From: Mesorhizobium sp. AR10
GTDB lineage: Bacteria; Pseudomonadota; Alphaproteobacteria; Rhizobiales; Rhizobiaceae
Assembly: GCF_024746795.1 (NCBI RefSeq)
Contig: NZ_CP080524.1
Location: 1,900,001-1,964,000 of the forward strand
Direction: 5' to 3'
Length of the DNA: 64,000 nt
The notes below the pieces were generated by a model. That model did no database searches. It was given only the letters and a program-made list of their open reading frames with translations, and was not told the DNA's origin. Below are positions 21,035 through 29,220 of this stretch, piece after piece; the stretch's first letter is position 1, and every line of letters begins with the position of its first letter. The translations under genes were made by a program, and so were the position numbers.

Positions 21035-22543
21035 TCAAACATGCTTGCGGCCGCCGGCCTCGCGGAACCAGCTGTCGGGATAGGGGTACCACCAGCCCTG
21101 GATCTCGGGCTTGTGGTCGATGATCACCATCTTCGAGCGGCGGAAGGCATCCAGCCCCTGGCGGCCGAGCTCGCGGCCGAGGCCCGACGCCTTCCAGCCG
21201 CCGAAGGGCAGCGCGTCGTTGTCGATCAGCGGATTGTTGACCCAGACCATGCCGGCCTCGAGCCGCTCTGCAGCCTCGTGCGCTTCGGCGAGATCGGTGG
21301 TGAAGACCGAGGCGCCGAGCCCGAACGGACTGTCATTGGCCAGTCTGATCGCCTCGTCGAAATTTTTCACCCGGCAGATCGCGGCGACCGGTCCAAAGCA
21401 TTCCTCGCGTACGATCGCCATATCAGGTGTGACGCCGGTCAGGATCGTCGGCTCGTAGAACCAGCCGACATTGTGCGCCGGAGGAATGCGCCCGCCGGTG
21501 ACCGCTTTGGCGCCGCTGCGCACCGCATCGTCGACCAGCCGCATGACTTTGGCTCGCGCTGCCTCGCTGACCAGCGGTCCGATCTCGGTCTTGTCCAGCC
21601 CGTTGCCGATGCGCAGCGCGCGCGTCTTCTCGGCGAACAGTTCGACGAAGCGATCATGGACGGCATCGACCACGAAAAAGCGTTCGGCCGAGGTGCAGAC
21701 CTGACCGGTGAGGTGGAATGCGGCGGTGACGCTGCCGGCGGCGGCCACCTCCAGCGGCGCGTGTTCGCTGATGATCAGGGGATCGCTGCCGCCGGCCTCG
21801 ATGACGCAAGGCTTCATGCGTTCGGCGCAAGCGACGGCGACGCCCTTGCCGGCCGCGACCGAGCCGGTGAAGGCGACCGCGTGGGTGCGGTCCGACGCGA
21901 TCAGCGCCTGTGCCGTGGCAGCCCCGCCGGGCAGGCAGGAGACCAGGCCCTCAGGCAGCGAGCGGAACACCGCCATGTAGTCGAGCGTCGATAGCGTCGT
22001 CGCTTCGGCCGGCTTAATGATGCAGGCGTTGCCGGCGGCAAGCGAGGCGGCGACGGTCCAGCACATAAGCAGGATCGGAAAGTTGTAAGGCATGATGTGC
22101 ACGGACACGCCATAGGGTTCGTAGCGCGCATATTGGAACGAACCGGCCTGCGTCGTGCCGGCAATCTTGCCGGCATCGTCGCGCGCCATTTCGGCATAGT
22201 AGCGGAAGATCGGCGCGCAATTGGCGATCTCGCCGATGGCTTCCGGATAGGGCTTGCCCATCTCGCGCACCATCAGCTCGGCACAGCGGGTGAAGTCGGC
22301 GGCCTCGATGGCATTGGCGACGGCATGCAGATGCTTGGCGCGGCTCTTGGCGTCGAGCTTTTTCCACGCGGCCTGCGCTTGCGTAGCAGCGGTGAGCACG
22401 GCGTCGATCTCACCATCGGTAGCGGCAGCGATGGCGCCGACCGTTTCCAGCGTCGCGGGATCGATCACTGGTTTTTCCGCGCCGGTCATCGGCCGGTAGT
22501 CCGGATTGACGAAGAAGGCCGGCTGGTCAGCGGGGAAATCCAT
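21035..22543 (-). CDS. Aldehyde dehydrogenase (PuuC-like role)
   Basis: 502 residues, the normal length. Catalytic Cys in GQVCTSAERFFV, general-base Glu in IEAGGSDPLI (most relatives have LELGGKSP) and the NAD-site PYNFPILL segment are present. AAGGA precedes the ATG. Last gene of a leftward operon that starts with a polyamine-type binding protein. The likely job is oxidation of the aldehyde made by the FAD amine oxidase at 32844-34133, as PuuC does in putrescine breakdown. Confidence 0.88.
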   Translation of the reverse strand: MDFPADQPAFFVNPDYRPMTGAEKPVIDPATLETVGAIAAATDGEIDAVLTAATQAQAAWKKLDAKSRAKHLHAVANAIEAADFTRCAELMVREMGKPYPEAIGEIANCAPIFRYYAEMARDDAGKIAGTTQAGSFQYARYEPYGVSVHIMPYNFPILLMCWTVAASLAAGNACIIKPAEATTLSTLDYMAVFRSLPEGLVSCLPGGAATAQALIASDRTHAVAFTGSVAAGKGVAVACAERMKPCVIEAGGSDPLIISEHAPLEVAAAGSVTAAFHLTGQVCTSAERFFVVDAVHDRFVELFAEKTRALRIGNGLDKTEIGPLVSEAARAKVMRLVDDAVRSGAKAVTGGRIPPAHNVGWFYEPTILTGVTPDMAIVREECFGPVAAICRVKNFDEAIRLANDSPFGLGASVFTTDLAEAHEAAERLEAGMVWVNNPLIDNDALPFGGWKASGLGRELGRQGLDAFRRSKMVIIDHKPEIQGWWYPYPDSWFREAGGRKHV

Positions 22544-22563
22544 GGTCGTCCTTTCAGGCCCGC

Positions 22564-22908
22564 TCAGCGGATCATGTAGACCTTTTTGATCGTCTCATGG
22601 ACGGTGCAGACGCCCTTCCAGTCCTGCGGAAAGAACGCTGCCGTGTCCGGCTCGATCTCGATCACTTCGCCGGATTCGTGGACATAGGTGCAGCGGCCCG
22701 CGAGGAAGTGGCAGAACTCGTCGCGGGTGACGTGGCAGTGCCATTTGCCAGGGGTGCAGACCCAAAGCCCACATTCGGAGCGGCCCTCCGGCCCCTTGTG
22801 CAGCAGCTTGCCCGAGGTGCGGGATTCGCCCTCGATCATTGTCGGGATGACACCCCAGTCGACAAGGTCGGTGATGACGAGCGGGGATTTCATTATCGGC
22901 GTTCTCAT
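22564..22908 (-). CDS. Small cupin protein (cupin_3/DUF861 type), copy 1
   Basis: 114 residues, one cupin barrel. Core motif ECGLWVCTPGKWHCHVTRDEFCHFLAGR, then GEVIEIEPDTAAFFP and the end HETIKKVYMIR. AGGGA before the ATG at 22908 supports this start over the ATG at 22893. One of three related genes in a row, all between the glycosyltransferase-like gene and the aldehyde dehydrogenase gene. Family members bind a metal and often act on small N-containing acids, but no function can be assigned. Confidence 0.8.
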   Translation of the reverse strand: MRTPIMKSPLVITDLVDWGVIPTMIEGESRTSGKLLHKGPEGRSECGLWVCTPGKWHCHVTRDEFCHFLAGRCTYVHESGEVIEIEPDTAAFFPQDWKGVCTVHETIKKVYMIR

Positions 22909-22939
22909 ATCGATATTCCCTGGAACTGTGTTGGCATGA

Positions 22940-23281
22940 TCACCGGCACATGAAGACCTTGGTCAGCGTTTCGGTGATGATGGAGGTGCCGGCCCAGCCG
23001 GCGGGGAAGAACACCATCGTCCCGGCCTCAACCGAAATCTTCTCGCCATTGTCGTGGATGTAGCTGCCACGTCCCGACAGGAAATGGCAGAATTCATCGA
23101 CCGCGAAGATGATGTGGCGCGTGCCTGATGTGCACGACCAGAGGCCGCATTCGCTCGATCCGTCCGGGTTCTGGAACAGGACCTTGCCAGAGGCGCGCGG
23201 CGAGCCGGCGATCGGCGACGCGCTCGCGCCCCAGTCTTCCAGCTCTACGGACGCGGCGTTCGGCCAGTGCGGTGTCGGCAT
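22940..23281 (-). CDS. Small cupin protein (cupin_3/DUF861 type), copy 2
   Basis: 113 residues starting MPTPHWPN, with GGAGC 7 bases upstream. The same signature as its neighbours: DWGASASP, SECGLWSCTSG, DEFCHFLSGR, FFPAGWAGT, ETLTKVFMCR. The conserved Cys next to His in EFCHF is kept in all three. More diverged in its first 30 residues. Function unknown; the three could form a hetero-oligomer or act on successive related intermediates. Confidence 0.8.
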   Translation of the reverse strand: MPTPHWPNAASVELEDWGASASPIAGSPRASGKVLFQNPDGSSECGLWSCTSGTRHIIFAVDEFCHFLSGRGSYIHDNGEKISVEAGTMVFFPAGWAGTSIITETLTKVFMCR

Positions 23282-23304
23282 GTTGTGGCTCCGATGCTGC
23301 TGGC

Positions 23305-23655
23305 CTAGGCCAGCATGTAGATGTTGCGGATGGTCTCGTGGACGGTGCATTCGCCGGCCCAGCCGGCCGGGAACATGATCACCGTTCCGGCGGAGACTTC
23401 TATCACCTCACCGACATCCGACCTGTAGGTCGCGCGACCGGCGACGAAATGGCACAATTCGTCACGCGGGATGCTAAGGCGCCATCGGCCGGGCGTGCAG
23501 ACCCAGATGCCGGATTCCGGCTGGTTGTTCGGCCCCTTGTGCACCAGCCTGCCAGTCGAGTGCGAAGCGCCTTCCAGCGCATCCGGCTGGGCGCCCCAGT
23601 CGACGAGGTCGGTGCGAGAGGAAGCCTGATAGAGATGCGGCGCGGAGGAGGTCAC
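23305..23655 (-). CDS. Small cupin protein (cupin_3/DUF861 type), copy 3
   Basis: 116 residues from a GTG at 23655 that overlaps the stop of the glycosyltransferase-like gene (GTGA) and has GGAGA 8 bases upstream. Contains DLVDWGAQP, PESGIWVCTPGRWR, DELCHFVAGRAT, MFPAGWAGECTVHET. Closest to copy 1 in the DLVDWG start and VHETI end. Translational coupling ties it to the glycosyltransferase-like protein. Confidence 0.8.
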   Translation of the reverse strand: MTSSAPHLYQASSRTDLVDWGAQPDALEGASHSTGRLVHKGPNNQPESGIWVCTPGRWRLSIPRDELCHFVAGRATYRSDVGEVIEVSAGTVIMFPAGWAGECTVHETIRNIYMLA

Positions 23656-24926
23656 AGCAAAGTCTCCAGGAGACCCGCCGCTTTCTCCGGGCCATTCTGC
23701 GATTGCATCTGCGCCGACGTTTTCGCCAGCTTGGCCTTCATCTTCGGGTCGGTCAGGCAAGCCTCCAGCTTGGCGACCAGCTCGGCGTCGGTCCAGTCGT
23801 AGCGCGGCATGCCGAAGCCATGGCCGGTTTCCTCGACCCGGGTGGCGTTGTCGTGGCCATCCCAGACATAGGGCATGATGATCGCCGGCTTGCCGAAGTA
23901 GAGGCACTCGGTGAACGAGTTGTTGCCGCCATGGTGGATCACCGCATCGACCTGCGGAATGACCGAGGGCTGCGGAAACCAGCTGTCGACGATGACGTTG
24001 CCGGGCACGTCGGTGTACTGGTCCTTATAGCCGCCGACATTGATCAGCGCCCGGTAGCGCGTCTTGCCGAGCGTCGCGATGATACGCTTCAGCAGGTCGA
24101 CATCGCCGGCGCCGAGGCTGCCGAAGGAAACATAGAGCAGCGGTCCGTCATTGTTTTTCGCAAAGGTCGGCACCGTATACGGCTTTTCCTGCCGCACGCA
24201 GCCTTCGAGATACTGGAACTTTGCCGGATCCAGTGGATGACGGCGCTTGAATTTCGCCGCCTCGGGGTAGAGCAGCAGGTTGAGATAGGGCGAAGCTTCG
24301 AAGAACTGGCCGATCGGATAAGGCGTCTCATTGTTGGCGGTGAGGAACGCATTGAAGTCGTCGTGGATCGGCTTGATGACCGCGTTGAAATGGTCGCGAT
24401 AGCGCTGGTGTCCGGCATGGTCGTTCTCGCCGCAGCCGGACAGATGCGGCGGGATGTCCTCGTCCTCGATCTCGTTCTCCGAGCAGGAGATGACGCGCAC
24501 CCACGGCTTGCCATACTGCTTGATCGCCGGGAACAGGATGACATTGTCGACGCAGATCACGTCCGGCTTGATGGCATCGAGAACGCGCGGCAGATCCTTC
24601 TGCGCCCATTTGGCGCTGTCGACGATCGCCGTCCAGCAATCCTTCACATAGTTGTCGACTTGATCGTAAGGTGATTTGCGGAAGTTCGGGATGTGGCCGT
24701 TGATGAAGTCCTCCCAGAACTTGGCCATCTGCTCCGGCGGCATCGGCTCGGACAGGTTCACCGGATGAGCCTCGAAGCCGTAGCCCTTGTAGACGTCGAC
24801 GAAGCCGGGATCCGACAGGAACACCGCTCTGTGGCCGCGCGCCTCGACCGCCTGGGCGATGCCGACGGAATTGAGCGCCGGGCCAAAGGCCGCTTCTGGA
24901 AAAAACGCGATCGTCTTCTGCGCCAT
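23652..24926 (-). CDS. GT-B glycosyltransferase-like protein (GT1/MGT fold), paralogue A
   Basis: 424 residues from the ATG at 24926 with AAGGAG 8 bases upstream. The C-terminal half carries a nucleotide-sugar motif of GT1 type (HHGGNNSFTECLYFGKP, then PYVWDGHDNATR). In the N-terminal half the loop that in GT1 enzymes holds the catalytic His reads AAFGPALNSVGIA, without His. No signal peptide. About half identical by eye to the protein at 30171-31466. It lies between a polyamine-type ABC operon and the cupins, a place where no glycosyltransferase is expected. Substrate unknown; a non-canonical role is possible. Confidence 0.8.
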   Translation of the reverse strand: MAQKTIAFFPEAAFGPALNSVGIAQAVEARGHRAVFLSDPGFVDVYKGYGFEAHPVNLSEPMPPEQMAKFWEDFINGHIPNFRKSPYDQVDNYVKDCWTAIVDSAKWAQKDLPRVLDAIKPDVICVDNVILFPAIKQYGKPWVRVISCSENEIEDEDIPPHLSGCGENDHAGHQRYRDHFNAVIKPIHDDFNAFLTANNETPYPIGQFFEASPYLNLLLYPEAAKFKRRHPLDPAKFQYLEGCVRQEKPYTVPTFAKNNDGPLLYVSFGSLGAGDVDLLKRIIATLGKTRYRALINVGGYKDQYTDVPGNVIVDSWFPQPSVIPQVDAVIHHGGNNSFTECLYFGKPAIIMPYVWDGHDNATRVEETGHGFGMPRYDWTDAELVAKLEACLTDPKMKAKLAKTSAQMQSQNGPEKAAGLLETLL

Positions 24927-24942
24927 CAAGCTTCTCCTTCAA

Positions 24943-26016
24943 TCAATCTGCGAAAATTCTGACGTCGGCAGCGTCCCAGCCGAGTTCGATCGCATCGCCT
25001 GTCGCGACCGGCCGGCGGTCGGCGGCGTCGGCGGTGACACGCACCAGGAACGGCTTTTGTGACAGAGCGGTGCGGACGTGCAGCTGCAGGTCAAGCCCGT
25101 GATAGGCAAGCGCCTCGACGGTGCCGGCTACACGGTTGGCTGTCTGCGCCGACGGGAACAACCGGATGCGTTCCGGTCGCACCGAAGCCACGGCCGCAGC
25201 GTCGGGCGAAAGCGTCGCGGGAACCGTGCCGGCGATCCGAGCACCGTTCGCAGCGAGTACGCCATCCGCGGTGGCCTTGCCCGGTACGAAGTTCATCACG
25301 CCGATGAAGTCGGCGACGAAGCGGTCGGCGGGGTGCTCATAGATCGCGTGCGGCGTGTCGCATTGCAGCAGCTTGCCATCCCTCAGCACCGCCATGCGGT
25401 CGGCCATGACCAGCGATTCCTCCTGGTCGTGAGTCACGATGACGAAGGTGATGCCGACCTCGTGCTGCAGGCGCTTCAGCTCCAGCTGCATGGCGCCGCG
25501 CAGTTTCTTGTCGAGCGCGCCGAGCGGCTCGTCGAGCAACAACAGCCGCGGCCGCTTGACCAGTGCCCGCGCAAGCGCCACGCGTTGCTTCTGTCCACCC
25601 GACAATTGCTCCGGCTTGCGGTCGGCGAAAGGCACAAGCTCGGTCGTCGCCAGGATGGCGTCGACGCGCGTGCGGATTTCTGACGCCTGCAAACGCTCCA
25701 TTTCGAGGCCGTAGGACACATTCGCCCTGACGCTCATATGCGGAAACAGCGCATAGGACTGGAACATCAGATTGACCGGCCGCTTGTTGGGCGGGATTTT
25801 CGCGATGTCGCGGCCGTCGAGCAGGATGCGCCCGTCATTCGGTGTCTCGAAGCCGGCCAGCATGCGAAGCAGCGTGGTCTTGCCGCAGCCGGAAGGTCCG
25901 AGCAAGGCGAAGAACTCGTTCTCACGGATGTCGAGCGAGATGCCATCGACGGCGGTCACCCGGCCGAAATTCTTCGACACCTTGTCGATCGCCAGCAATG
26001 TGCGGGGCTCACTCAT
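24943..26016 (-). CDS. Polyamine-type ABC transporter ATP-binding protein (PotG/PotA-like)
   Basis: 357 residues from MSEPRTLLA, whose ATG overlaps the permease stop (ATGA). Walker A GPSGCGKTT near residue 38, signature LSGGQKQR, Walker B LLLLDEPLGALD, and a C-terminal TOBE domain (RPERIRLFPS). With the two permeases and the binding protein upstream it forms a complete PotFGHI-like importer for a polyamine or related amine. Confidence 0.92.
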   Translation of the reverse strand: MSEPRTLLAIDKVSKNFGRVTAVDGISLDIRENEFFALLGPSGCGKTTLLRMLAGFETPNDGRILLDGRDIAKIPPNKRPVNLMFQSYALFPHMSVRANVSYGLEMERLQASEIRTRVDAILATTELVPFADRKPEQLSGGQKQRVALARALVKRPRLLLLDEPLGALDKKLRGAMQLELKRLQHEVGITFVIVTHDQEESLVMADRMAVLRDGKLLQCDTPHAIYEHPADRFVADFIGVMNFVPGKATADGVLAANGARIAGTVPATLSPDAAAVASVRPERIRLFPSAQTANRVAGTVEALAYHGLDLQLHVRTALSQKPFLVRVTADAADRRPVATGDAIELGWDAADVRIFAD

Positions 26017-26807
26017 TGGCCGATCACCCCACGGTTGAGCCGCTGCGACAGGGTCAGCGCGGTGATGCTGACCGCCATGACGATGGTCGCCAATGCGTTG
26101 ATCTCCGGCGTGATGCCGAAGCGGATCATAGCGTAGATCTGCATGGGCAGCGTGGTCGAGGCGCGCCCGGCCCCGGCGGTGAAGAAGGCGATGATGAACT
26201 CGTCGACCGAAAGGGTGAAGGCAAGCAGCGCACCGGCAACGACCGCCGGCAGGATGACCGGCAAGGTCACCCGCCGGAAGGTCGTGATGGCGGAGGCGCC
26301 GAGATCGGCGGAGGCTTCGACGATGGACCAGTCGAAGCTCTTCAGCCGGGCGCGCACCACCGAGCAGACGAAGGCGAGGTTGAAGACCACATGGGCGAGA
26401 ATGATGGTGTGCAGGCCCATGGTGAAATCGAGCATCGAGAAGAAAGAGAGCAGCGCGATCGCCAGCACGATGTCGGGAATGATCATCGGCGCGAAGATCA
26501 GCGCCTCGAGCCCCTTGCCATATTGCCGGCGCATCTCGATGCCGATCGCCAGCAGCGTGCCAAGCAGCGTGGCGATGGCCGTCGAGACGAGCGCCACGAT
26601 CAGCGTGTTGAGGGCGGCGGACAGGATGGCAGCGTTGCCGGCGAGCGAGGCATACCATTTCAGCGAAAAGCCCGACCACGCCGTCGGCAACCCGCCTTCG
26701 TTGAAGGACAGCGCGACCAACACCGCGATCGGGATGTAGAGGAAAGCGAAGACCAGGCTCAGCACGATCCAGAGCGTGCGCCGCGTGGCAGGGGAGCGCT
26801 CAGCCAT
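26013..26807 (-). CDS. Polyamine-type ABC transporter permease (PotI-like)
   Basis: 264 residues, six membrane segments, EAA-type loop near residue 165 (VEASADLGASAITTFRRVTLP). It overlaps the upstream permease gene by 8 bases and the ATPase gene by 4, a tightly coupled set. Second membrane half of the importer. Confidence 0.92.
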   Translation of the reverse strand: MAERSPATRRTLWIVLSLVFAFLYIPIAVLVALSFNEGGLPTAWSGFSLKWYASLAGNAAILSAALNTLIVALVSTAIATLLGTLLAIGIEMRRQYGKGLEALIFAPMIIPDIVLAIALLSFFSMLDFTMGLHTIILAHVVFNLAFVCSVVRARLKSFDWSIVEASADLGASAITTFRRVTLPVILPAVVAGALLAFTLSVDEFIIAFFTAGAGRASTTLPMQIYAMIRFGITPEINALATIVMAVSITALTLSQRLNRGVIGQ

Positions 26808-27678
26808 CGGTGTCTCCGCTGGCTTGCGCGGTGTGGCCCGAGGCGCGATTGGCGGCCAGCGCCTGCGCCATCAGCACCAGCAGCATGATGGCGATCAGCG
26901 CCATGGCGAGTGCAGCGCCGAAGGGCCAGTCATTGGCGGTCAGGAACTGGTCGTAGACGAGGTTGCCGATCATCTGGAAGCGGCCGCCGCCGAGCAGCGC
27001 GGGCGTGACGAAATTGCCGATCGACAGCACGAAGACAAAGACGGCGCCGGCGGCGATGCCGGGCACCGTCAACGGCAGGATGACCCGGCGAAACGTGGTC
27101 ATGGCCGAGGCGCCGAGGTCTCGCGATGCTTCGGCGAGTTCGGGATTGAGCCGTGACAGCGGCGCGTAGCAGGCGAGGATGACGAAGGGCAGGTAATTGT
27201 AGACCAGGCCGGCGATGACGGCGCCTTCGGTGTAGAGCATCGACGGCGGCTCGCCGGTGTAGCCAAACCAGCGCAACAGCTGGGTGATGAGGCCCTCGCG
27301 GTTGAGCAGCACGATCCAGGCGTAGGTGCGGATCAGGTAGTTGGACCAGAAAGGCAGCACAGCAAAGAACAGGAACACCGGCTGCAGCCGGCGCGGGGCG
27401 GCTGATATGGCATAGGCCGCGGCGTAACCGATCACCACCGCGATCAGGGTGGCCGTGCCGGCGATGCGCGCCGAATTGAGGAAGATGCCAGCATAGAGCG
27501 GGTCGAAGACCAGCCCGAAATTCTCCAGCGTGAAGGTGTATTCGATGCCGCCATAGATGCCGCGGCGGAAGAAGGCGAGCGCCAGCACCAGCGCGCATGG
27601 CACCACCATCAGGGCGGTCAGCCAAGCCAGCGCCGGCGCCATCAGCAAAGAGGAGCGGGAGGGAGTGGGAAGCGTCAC
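26800..27678 (-). CDS. Polyamine-type ABC transporter permease (PotH-like)
   Basis: 292 residues from a GTG at 27678. An ATG 12 codons later lacks a ribosome site. The Shine-Dalgarno-like run GAGGGGGG before the GTG is supplied by the edge of the palindromic repeat at 27684-27872. EAA-type loop near residue 190 (AEASRDLGASAMTTFRRVILP). First membrane half of the importer. Confidence 0.88.
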   Translation of the reverse strand: MTLPTPSRSSLLMAPALAWLTALMVVPCALVLALAFFRRGIYGGIEYTFTLENFGLVFDPLYAGIFLNSARIAGTATLIAVVIGYAAAYAISAAPRRLQPVFLFFAVLPFWSNYLIRTYAWIVLLNREGLITQLLRWFGYTGEPPSMLYTEGAVIAGLVYNYLPFVILACYAPLSRLNPELAEASRDLGASAMTTFRRVILPLTVPGIAAGAVFVFVLSIGNFVTPALLGGGRFQMIGNLVYDQFLTANDWPFGAALAMALIAIMLLVLMAQALAANRASGHTAQASGDTDG

Positions 27679-27683
27679 GCAGC

Positions 27684-27872
27684 ACCCCCCTCTGGCCTGC
27701 CGGCTTGCCTGGCCCGAGCCACGGGTCTCGGCCCGTCCTTCGGACCCCCCTCAAGGGGGGAGATCAGGAGCTCCAGCGTATCGCTCATCCTCAAGCGTTG
27801 AGGATTGGCGAAGGCCATGCCACAGCCAATCTCCCCCCTTGAGGGGGAAATGGCCGGCAGGCCAGAGAGGGG
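27684..27872. repeat. Palindromic dispersed repeat, copy 1 (diverged)
   Basis: Outer arms (CCCCCCTCTGGCCTGCCGGC and its near complement ending CCAGAGAGGGG) flank inner arms built on CCCCCCTCAAGGGGGGAGAT and AATCTCCCCCCTTGAGGGGG. It is the most diverged of three copies in the window (others 38689-38844 and 40951-41105). It fills the gap between the binding-protein gene and the permease gene of this operon and can fold into a long hairpin in either strand. Confidence 0.8.
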
Positions 27873-27918
27873 CGCGAAGGAACGCAAGCTTGATCCCAGT
27901 AACTCAAATGACGGGTAG

Positions 27919-28983
27919 TTACTGCGCGGCCTTGATCTCGCTGACGATCTTCGAATAGTCGCGCTGGGCGTCGCCGACGTCACGCAGCTGCTCGAATTTG
28001 ACGAGGTCGGCCACCGGCATGGCCATGTTGGGGAACTTGGCTAGGAAATCAGCCGGCAGGCTTTCCATCGCCGGCTTGTTCGGCACCTTGTAGTCGATGT
28101 TCTGCGCCGCCCAGGCGTGGTTCTTGGCGTCGAGCATAAAGTTGATGAACTGGAAGGCGGCATCCTTGTTGGCGGAGGCCTTCATCACCACCATCGTGTC
28201 GACCCACAGGTCCGAACCTTCCCGAGGAATGACATATTTGATCTCGGGCTTCTCGGCGATGCCGTAATTGCACCAGCCGTCCCATGCCTGGACCATCAGC
28301 GCCTCGCCCGAGACCAGCTTCGAATAGAAAGTGGTGTCGTCATAGGCGAGCAAGGTCTTCTTGGCCGAGATCAGCAGATCCTTGACTTCAGCCATCTTGG
28401 CCGGATCGGTCTCGTTGACCGAATAGCCCTTGGCGAGTTGTCCGGCGGCCAGCAGCCAGCGGTCGGTCGCCAGCATGGTGGTCTTGCCCTTGAGGTCGTC
28501 GGACGGGGCCAGGAGATCGTTCCAGCTCGCCGGCTCGGCCTTCACCAGATCCGAGCGGTAGCAGAGGCCGGTGGTGCCCCAGGTATAGGGCACGGAAAAC
28601 GCATTGCCGGCATCGTGCGGCAACTTGGTCGCTTCCGGGTAAAGATTGGCGAGATTGGGGACCTTGGCGTGGTCGATCGGCTCGGTCAGGCCGAGCTTGT
28701 TCAGCACTTCGGCGAAGGGCGAGGAGACGAAGACCACGTCATAGCCCTTGCCGCCGGCGGCGATGAGCTTGCCCATGATCTCTTCGTTGGTCGCATGAAC
28801 AACGACTTCTCCGGCAACACCGGTTGCGGTCTTGAAGGCAGCCATGGCATCGGGCGCCATGTAGCCATCCCAGTTGGAAATGACGAGGTCGGCGGCAGAT
28901 GCAGGCGCCGACAGCGCCAAAGCCAAGCCGACTGCGATTGAAGATATCTTCAGCGAACGGTGCCGCAGATAGGTGGCGGTCAT
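27919..28983 (-). CDS. Polyamine-type ABC transporter binding protein (PotF/PotD-like)
   Basis: 354 residues from MTATYLRHRS with GGGAG 7 bases upstream. The signal peptide is cleaved after ASA, about residue 30. The mature start LVISNWDGYMAPDAM is typical of spermidine/putrescine-binding proteins. It heads the leftward operon: binding protein, two permeases, ATPase, glycosyltransferase-like protein, three cupins, aldehyde dehydrogenase. Divergent from a GntR regulator. Amine ligand inferred, not proven. Confidence 0.9.
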   Translation of the reverse strand: MTATYLRHRSLKISSIAVGLALALSAPASAADLVISNWDGYMAPDAMAAFKTATGVAGEVVVHATNEEIMGKLIAAGGKGYDVVFVSSPFAEVLNKLGLTEPIDHAKVPNLANLYPEATKLPHDAGNAFSVPYTWGTTGLCYRSDLVKAEPASWNDLLAPSDDLKGKTTMLATDRWLLAAGQLAKGYSVNETDPAKMAEVKDLLISAKKTLLAYDDTTFYSKLVSGEALMVQAWDGWCNYGIAEKPEIKYVIPREGSDLWVDTMVVMKASANKDAAFQFINFMLDAKNHAWAAQNIDYKVPNKPAMESLPADFLAKFPNMAMPVADLVKFEQLRDVGDAQRDYSKIVSEIKAAQ

Positions 28984-29118
28984 GACAGACTCCCATTCTG
29001 GTTGATCGTCGAAATTCATTCGTCGGACCAGCGCTTGCGACCCATGCCGCTGCTTCGATCCTGTTCCCCGGTCTTTTTGTTGCCGATTGAGCTAACAGTA
29101 CTATTGCAGAAAAAAGTA

Positions 29119-29138
29119 CGTCAATCCATAATTTGACG
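29119..29138. promoter_or_regulatory. Palindrome in divergent promoter region
   Basis: CGTCAA and TTGACG, a perfect 6-bp inverted repeat with an 8-base AT-rich centre, lies between the divergent binding-protein and GntR genes. Its size and place suit an operator for the GntR protein. The remaining gap 28984-29220 shows no gene. Confidence 0.45.
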
Positions 29139-29220
29139 CATGACCGAGGAATCTGACCGATTGCGTCCGCAAAGGCGATCGGCCAAACCATGTCGGTCCA
29201 GTCCGTTCACGAGAATTGTC

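Noticed and set aside
23656..23907. Longer start for the third cupin gene
   Set aside because: The extension would overlap the C-terminal coding part of the glycosyltransferase-like gene in another frame. The GTG with overlapping stop and ribosome site is the better start.
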